Below are positions 61,166-64,000 of a DNA stretch of 64,000 bases, in pieces (the stretch's first letter is position 1; each line of letters opens with the position of its first letter). The notes under the pieces were generated by a model. That model did no database searches and was not told the DNA's origin. It saw nothing but the letters and a program-made list of their open reading frames with translations. The position numbers were made by a program, and so were the translations under genes. The DNA is from DATJZG01 sp035499295 (lineage in GTDB: Bacteria; Myxococcota; Myxococcia; Myxococcales; Anaeromyxobacteraceae), in assembly GCA_035499295.1 (NCBI GenBank), contig DATJZG010000082.1:1-64000 (forward strand), read 5' to 3'.

Positions 61166-62263
61166 CTAGATGCGCAGGGACTCGATCCGGGCCTCGTCGC
61201 GCTCCGGTTCGACCTCGAGCGCCTCGACGTTCCCGTCCTCCCTCCACTCCACCGCCACGCGCGCGAGATCCTTGCCCTTGCCGTAGCGGGCCACGATTCG
61301 AGAGGCGAGCACGCGCTCCTCCCAGGTGGGCTCGCCCTCGACGAGCGCCACCGGGCCGGTGAACTCGCGCGCCTCGAGGCGCGCCCGGCCGCCGCCGTAG
61401 CCCTCCAGGATGGCGTTCTCCGCCTCGGTCCGGCCGACGATGAGCTTGGCGCGCGGCGAGAGGCGGAAGTGGCGCCCGGTGGAGAGCAGGACGATGTCCT
61501 CGCGGCGGATGGAGCGCTCCTCCCCGCCTTCCTCGCGGGCGTCGAGCAGATCGAAGAACTTCCGGGAGAACGCCTCGTCGGTGAGGTAGCAGCAACCGCC
61601 GGCGGGCTGGGGCCAGTCGGAGACGCCGAGCTCGCGTGCGAGCTGGATCTGCCGCAGTCGGGAGCGGCCGCTGATGTCGAGGAGGAGGGAGCGGTCGACG
61701 AGCCCCTCCCGCTCCGGAACGGTGGGCTCGAGCAGGAGCGCCGAGAGGGGACGGAGCAGCCGACCCGAGAGCCCGCTTTCCCGCTCGATGATGCGCAAGG
61801 TGTCGCGGCGCTGGCTCTTGGGCCGCTGCCCCAGCACCTCGCCGGTGAACACGAAGGCCGCCCCCTCCTGCTCCATGAGTTCCTTCGCTCTGCGCATCAT
61901 GAAGATGCGACAGTCGACGCAGGGATTGGCGTTCGCCCCGTAGCCGTAGCGCGGGTTCACGATGACGTCCAGGTACCCCGAGGCCGAGACGTCGACGTAC
62001 TCGATCTCCACCTCCTGGTCGGCCGCGGCCCGCAGCGCCTCGTTGCGCGGCATCGTGCCGTCGGGCCGGCCGCCCTTGCGGCGCTGGGTCTCGGTGATGC
62101 AGAAGCCGGTGTAGAAGTTGACCGCCTTGACCTCGATTCCCTGCCGCTTCACCAGAGCCAGCGCGAGCGTCGAGTCGAGCCCGCCCGAGATCATGCCGAT
62201 GGCTTTCACCCTGCCCTGCGACATTCGCTTCCGTAGCCTCTCCGGCGCCTCGCCGGTCTCCAT
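61166..62263 (-). CDS. PP-loop tRNA thiolation-type enzyme with NFACT-R-like C terminus
   Basis: 365 residues. ATP pyrophosphatase loop IGMISGGLDSTLALAL at the N terminus; YGYGANANPCVDCRIFM with the C-x2-C pair used for sulfur transfer in MnmA/ThiI-like enzymes; FTGEVLGQRPKSQRRDTLRIIE; and a third cysteine region QPAGGCCYLT. The C-terminal third resembles the NFACT-R (Rqc2-related) RNA-binding domain (LSPRAKLIVGR, AENAILEGY). It is likely a tRNA 2-thiouridylase or relative. It starts five bases after the TusA-like gene, so TusA probably supplies persulfide sulfur (inference). ATG 62263; ATG 62224 is the alternative. Confidence 0.75.
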   Translation of the reverse strand: METGEAPERLRKRMSQGRVKAIGMISGGLDSTLALALVKRQGIEVKAVNFYTGFCITETQRRKGGRPDGTMPRNEALRAAADQEVEIEYVDVSASGYLDVIVNPRYGYGANANPCVDCRIFMMRRAKELMEQEGAAFVFTGEVLGQRPKSQRRDTLRIIERESGLSGRLLRPLSALLLEPTVPEREGLVDRSLLLDISGRSRLRQIQLARELGVSDWPQPAGGCCYLTDEAFSRKFFDLLDAREEGGEERSIRREDIVLLSTGRHFRLSPRAKLIVGRTEAENAILEGYGGGRARLEAREFTGPVALVEGEPTWEERVLASRIVARYGKGKDLARVAVEWREDGNVEALEVEPERDEARIESLRI

Positions 62264-62268
62264 CTATC

Positions 62269-62520
62269 TCAGCTGGCCCTCTTACGCACGTAGCTCTTCC
62301 AGCTCGAGCCCTCGCGGAAGGTCCCGAGGTGCTCGTGGCGCGTCGCCCGGCACCACATGGGCATGTCCGTCTGGATCCCCGGGTCGGTGGCCACGACGCA
62401 CAGCACCTCCCCGGGAGCGAGGCGCGCGATGGCCCGGGCCGTCTCGACGATGGGATAGGGGCAGAGCGTCCCGGAGGTGTCGAGGATGTGGTCAGCGGTG
62501 GGAAGGACGGCGGTGGCCAT
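62269..62520 (-). CDS. TusA/SirA-family sulfur carrier
   Basis: 83 residues. The TusA signature LCPYPIVETARAIARLAPGE has the active cysteine in C-P-x-P, followed by CVVATDPGIQTDMPMWCRATRHE. TusA passes persulfide sulfur to thiolation enzymes; SirA homologues also take part in selenium metabolism. ATG 62520 gives the normal short form; an upstream in-frame extension is low-complexity and unlikely. The PP-loop thiolation gene follows five bases later, a functional pairing. It diverges from the gene at 62615. Confidence 0.88.
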   Translation of the reverse strand: MATAVLPTADHILDTSGTLCPYPIVETARAIARLAPGEVLCVVATDPGIQTDMPMWCRATRHEHLGTFREGSSWKSYVRKRAS

Positions 62521-62614
62521 TCCGAGCGACCCTTTATCGCGCGGCGCGGGAAGGGGGCAACCGTCTCCAGCGTTTCTTGCTGAGCAGGGGGCGGGAAGAT
62601 ACCCTCGACCTCCC

Positions 62615-63145
62615 TTGCACCGCTTGCGCCGACCCGACCGACGGTTCCTGCCGCTCGCCCTCGCGGCCCTTCTCGCCGCGCCGTGGCCCTCTTCGGCCGC
62701 GGCGGACTCGACGACCACGTCCGCGCGTCGCCCCGTCGGCTTCACCCTCTCCGCGGACCTGGGGGGAGGCGGCCAGCTCGGCTCCGGGTCGCGCTACCAG
62801 CCCCCGAGCCTGTTCGAGTTCGAGGCCACCGCCGGGTACTACGTGGGGCTCGGCCTCTCTCCCGAGCTCTCCTTCGTCCTGGGGATGTCCCCGGGCACCT
62901 ACTTCGCCATCCGTCCCGGGCTCCACTTCGCCGTCCCTCAGTCGCCCTTCTACGTTCGGGTGGCGGTGGACGCCGCGACGCAGATCGGCTACCTGGAATG
63001 GCGCTGGGTCCTGCTCGGCGGGGGACTCGAGTTGCGCCTCACCGACGCGGTGGGGTTCTACGGCGAGGGCGACACCGGCGTCCCGCTGTCGGCGGGGGTC
63101 GGCGTCCCCCTCATGGTCCGGGCGGGAGCCTTCTACAGCTTCTAG
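62615..63145 (+). CDS. Outer-membrane beta-barrel-like protein
   Basis: 176 residues from TTG 62615. Signal peptide RFLPLALAALLAAPWPSSAAA, then alternating strands (FTLSADLGGGGQLG, LFEFEATAGYYVGLGLS, VRVAVDAATQIGYLEWRW) ending with Phe in AGAFYSF, the outer-membrane insertion signature. About eight strands fit this length. The start is uncertain because there is no good ribosome site; TTG 62624 is equally possible. It precedes the DsbA-family gene, which may help fold envelope proteins. Function unknown. Confidence 0.65.
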   Translation: MHRLRRPDRRFLPLALAALLAAPWPSSAAADSTTTSARRPVGFTLSADLGGGGQLGSGSRYQPPSLFEFEATAGYYVGLGLSPELSFVLGMSPGTYFAIRPGLHFAVPQSPFYVRVAVDAATQIGYLEWRWVLLGGGLELRLTDAVGFYGEGDTGVPLSAGVGVPLMVRAGAFYSF

Positions 63146-63180
63146 GCCCCTTTTTTTCTGCAAGAGTGGGAGCAAACGAC

Positions 63181-64000
63181 ATGAAGCACACCAACTGGGT
63201 CTTGGCGTTCATCGTGGGCCTCGTCCTCGGCATCGCCGGCGACCGCATGTCCGGCGGGGGCGGGCCGGCCGGGAAGAAGGTGGCCGACCTGCCGCCCGGC
63301 TCGCTGCGCGAGACCGATCTTCCCCCCGGCACCCTGGCAGGCCTCTCGGAAGGGCAGAAGTACCAGGTGCTGAAGGGCGTCTCCGAGCGCTACGGCCGCC
63401 CCCAGCAGCCCCAGGCGCAGCGCCCGACGGAGGACGCGAAGGCGGTCTACAAGGTCCCCCTCGAGGACTCGCCGGCGAAGGGTCCTCCCGACGCCCTCGT
63501 CACCATCGTCGAGTACTCGGACTTCGAGTGCCCGTTCTGCAAGCGGGTCGGCCCGACCCTGAAGCAGCTGGAGGAGGCCTACCCCGGCAAGCTCCGCTTC
63601 GTCTTCAAGCACAACCCGCTCCCCTTCCACCCGAAGGCGATGCCGTCGGCGATGGCCTCCGAGGAGGCCCGGGCCGAGGGAGGGGCCGCGAAGTTCTGGG
63701 CCATGCACGACAAGCTCTTCGACTCGAACCCCAACCTGGACCGCCCGGCGCTCGAGAAGCTCGCGCAGGAGCTCGGGCTCGAGATGGCGTCCTTCCGCAA
63801 GGCCCTCGACGAGCAGCGCTACGAGCAGCGCATCAAGCGGGACATGGCTCTCGCGAGCTCTCTCGGGGTGAGCGGGACTCCCACCTTCTTCATCAACGGT
63901 CGCAAGGTGGTGGGCGCCGTCCCCTACGAGGTCTTCAGGGCTGCGGTGGACGAGGAGATGAAGAAGGCCGAGGACATGGTGAAGGCCGGCGTGCCGGCGC
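63181..64000 (+). CDS. DsbA-family thiol-disulfide oxidoreductase (cut by window edge)
   Basis: At least 273 residues; the frame runs off the right end. An N-terminal membrane anchor (VLAFIVGLVLGIAG) precedes a linker with PPG repeats and a DsbA/BdbD-type thioredoxin domain: EYSDFECPFCKRVG with the CPFC redox pair, and the cis-proline in GVSGTPTFFING. The fold ends near residue 255; the last visible residues (EMKKAEDMVKAGVPA) start a further segment. It forms or shuffles disulfides in envelope proteins. GGGAG is seven bases before ATG 63181. The selenoprotein candidate at 30425 is a different family. Confidence 0.88.
   Translation, partial: MKHTNWVLAFIVGLVLGIAGDRMSGGGGPAGKKVADLPPGSLRETDLPPGTLAGLSEGQKYQVLKGVSERYGRPQQPQAQRPTEDAKAVYKVPLEDSPAKGPPDALVTIVEYSDFECPFCKRVGPTLKQLEEAYPGKLRFVFKHNPLPFHPKAMPSAMASEEARAEGGAAKFWAMHDKLFDSNPNLDRPALEKLAQELGLEMASFRKALDEQRYEQRIKRDMALASSLGVSGTPTFFINGRKVVGAVPYEVFRAAVDEEMKKAEDMVKAGVPA

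Noticed and set aside
63150..63162. Run of seven T after the barrel-like gene as an intrinsic terminator
   Set aside because: Only a poor imperfect stem precedes it, and the next gene starts 20 bases later in the same direction.

Overview
The window is very GC-rich, with nearly every codon ending in G or C. The genes are tightly packed on both strands, with many ATGA/GTGA start-stop overlaps and frequent GTG and TTG starts. The gene content (a complete Pho/Pst block, a homospermidine pathway, DUF4388 and DUF4136 proteins, TatT, a long pyruvate phosphate dikinase, Lhr, many small signalling and envelope proteins) suggests a Myxococcota/deltaproteobacterial chromosome, probably close to Anaeromyxobacter. 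That placement is inference; there is no rRNA in the window. I see no tRNA, insertion sequence, prophage or CRISPR array. No gene-free stretch reaches 300 bases; the longest gaps are about 265 (3991-4256), 235 (60931-61165), 225 (22739-22964), 195 (53901-54096) and 185 (6810-6994) bases.

Layout. (a) 1-2221: an ECF sigma factor cut by the left edge, diverging from a Tat-exported metallophosphoesterase, a secreted CuA cupredoxin and a cytochrome c lipoprotein. The gap carries two back-to-back ECF-type promoters with identical spacing. (b) 2254-9359: a TerB-like protein, a DUF2252 protein, a second phosphoesterase, a family-21 glycosyltransferase, two DedA/TVP38 membrane proteins and a nucleotide-sugar-epimerase-like protein. 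(c) 9483-15632: a MurG-like glycosyltransferase, a GNAT, a PlsC-like acyltransferase, agmatinase, homospermidine synthase and an ornithine decarboxylase-type enzyme: putrescine by two routes, then homospermidine. (d) 15711-24863: polyphosphate kinase and a universal stress protein, then on the minus strand phoB-phoR-pstS-pstC-pstA-pstB-phoU. A near-identical 16-base palindrome lies before phoB and at the phoR/pstS junction. (e) 24995-29711: an OmpA-like protein, a diguanylate cyclase, a THUMP methyltransferase, a DUF4136 lipoprotein and a beta-barrel-like gene interrupted by TGA.

(f) 29745-34909, minus strand: an O-methyltransferase; a periplasmic thioredoxin-fold/TPR protein whose first redox cysteine codon is TGA (probable selenoprotein); a hot-dog thioesterase; and an lvaA-lvaB-lvaC-type set for 4-hydroxyacyl-CoA breakdown. 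(g) 35008-46046: the Lhr helicase, a POT transporter, rhodanese, DUF423, a pterin dehydratase, a third phosphoesterase, a gamma-glutamylcyclotransferase-like protein, a sirtuin, ApaG and a zinc alcohol dehydrogenase. (h) 46059-53900, minus strand, largely one directon: DapB-like dehydrogenase, two MaoC hot-dog proteins, TatT, a small membrane protein, a Cys/Met PLP enzyme, a DUF4292 lipoprotein, ExbB, ExbD and an MshEN-domain protein. (i) 54097-64000: TlpA, DUF4388, DUF1648, a penicillin-binding transpeptidase, pyruvate phosphate dikinase with an unusual basic coiled-coil tail, a PP-loop thiolation enzyme with a TusA partner, a barrel-like protein, and a DsbA-family protein cut by the right edge.

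The most notable observations are the candidate selenoprotein at 30425-31732, the symmetric ECF promoters driving a copper/haem/phosphoesterase module, and the repeated Pho-region palindrome.
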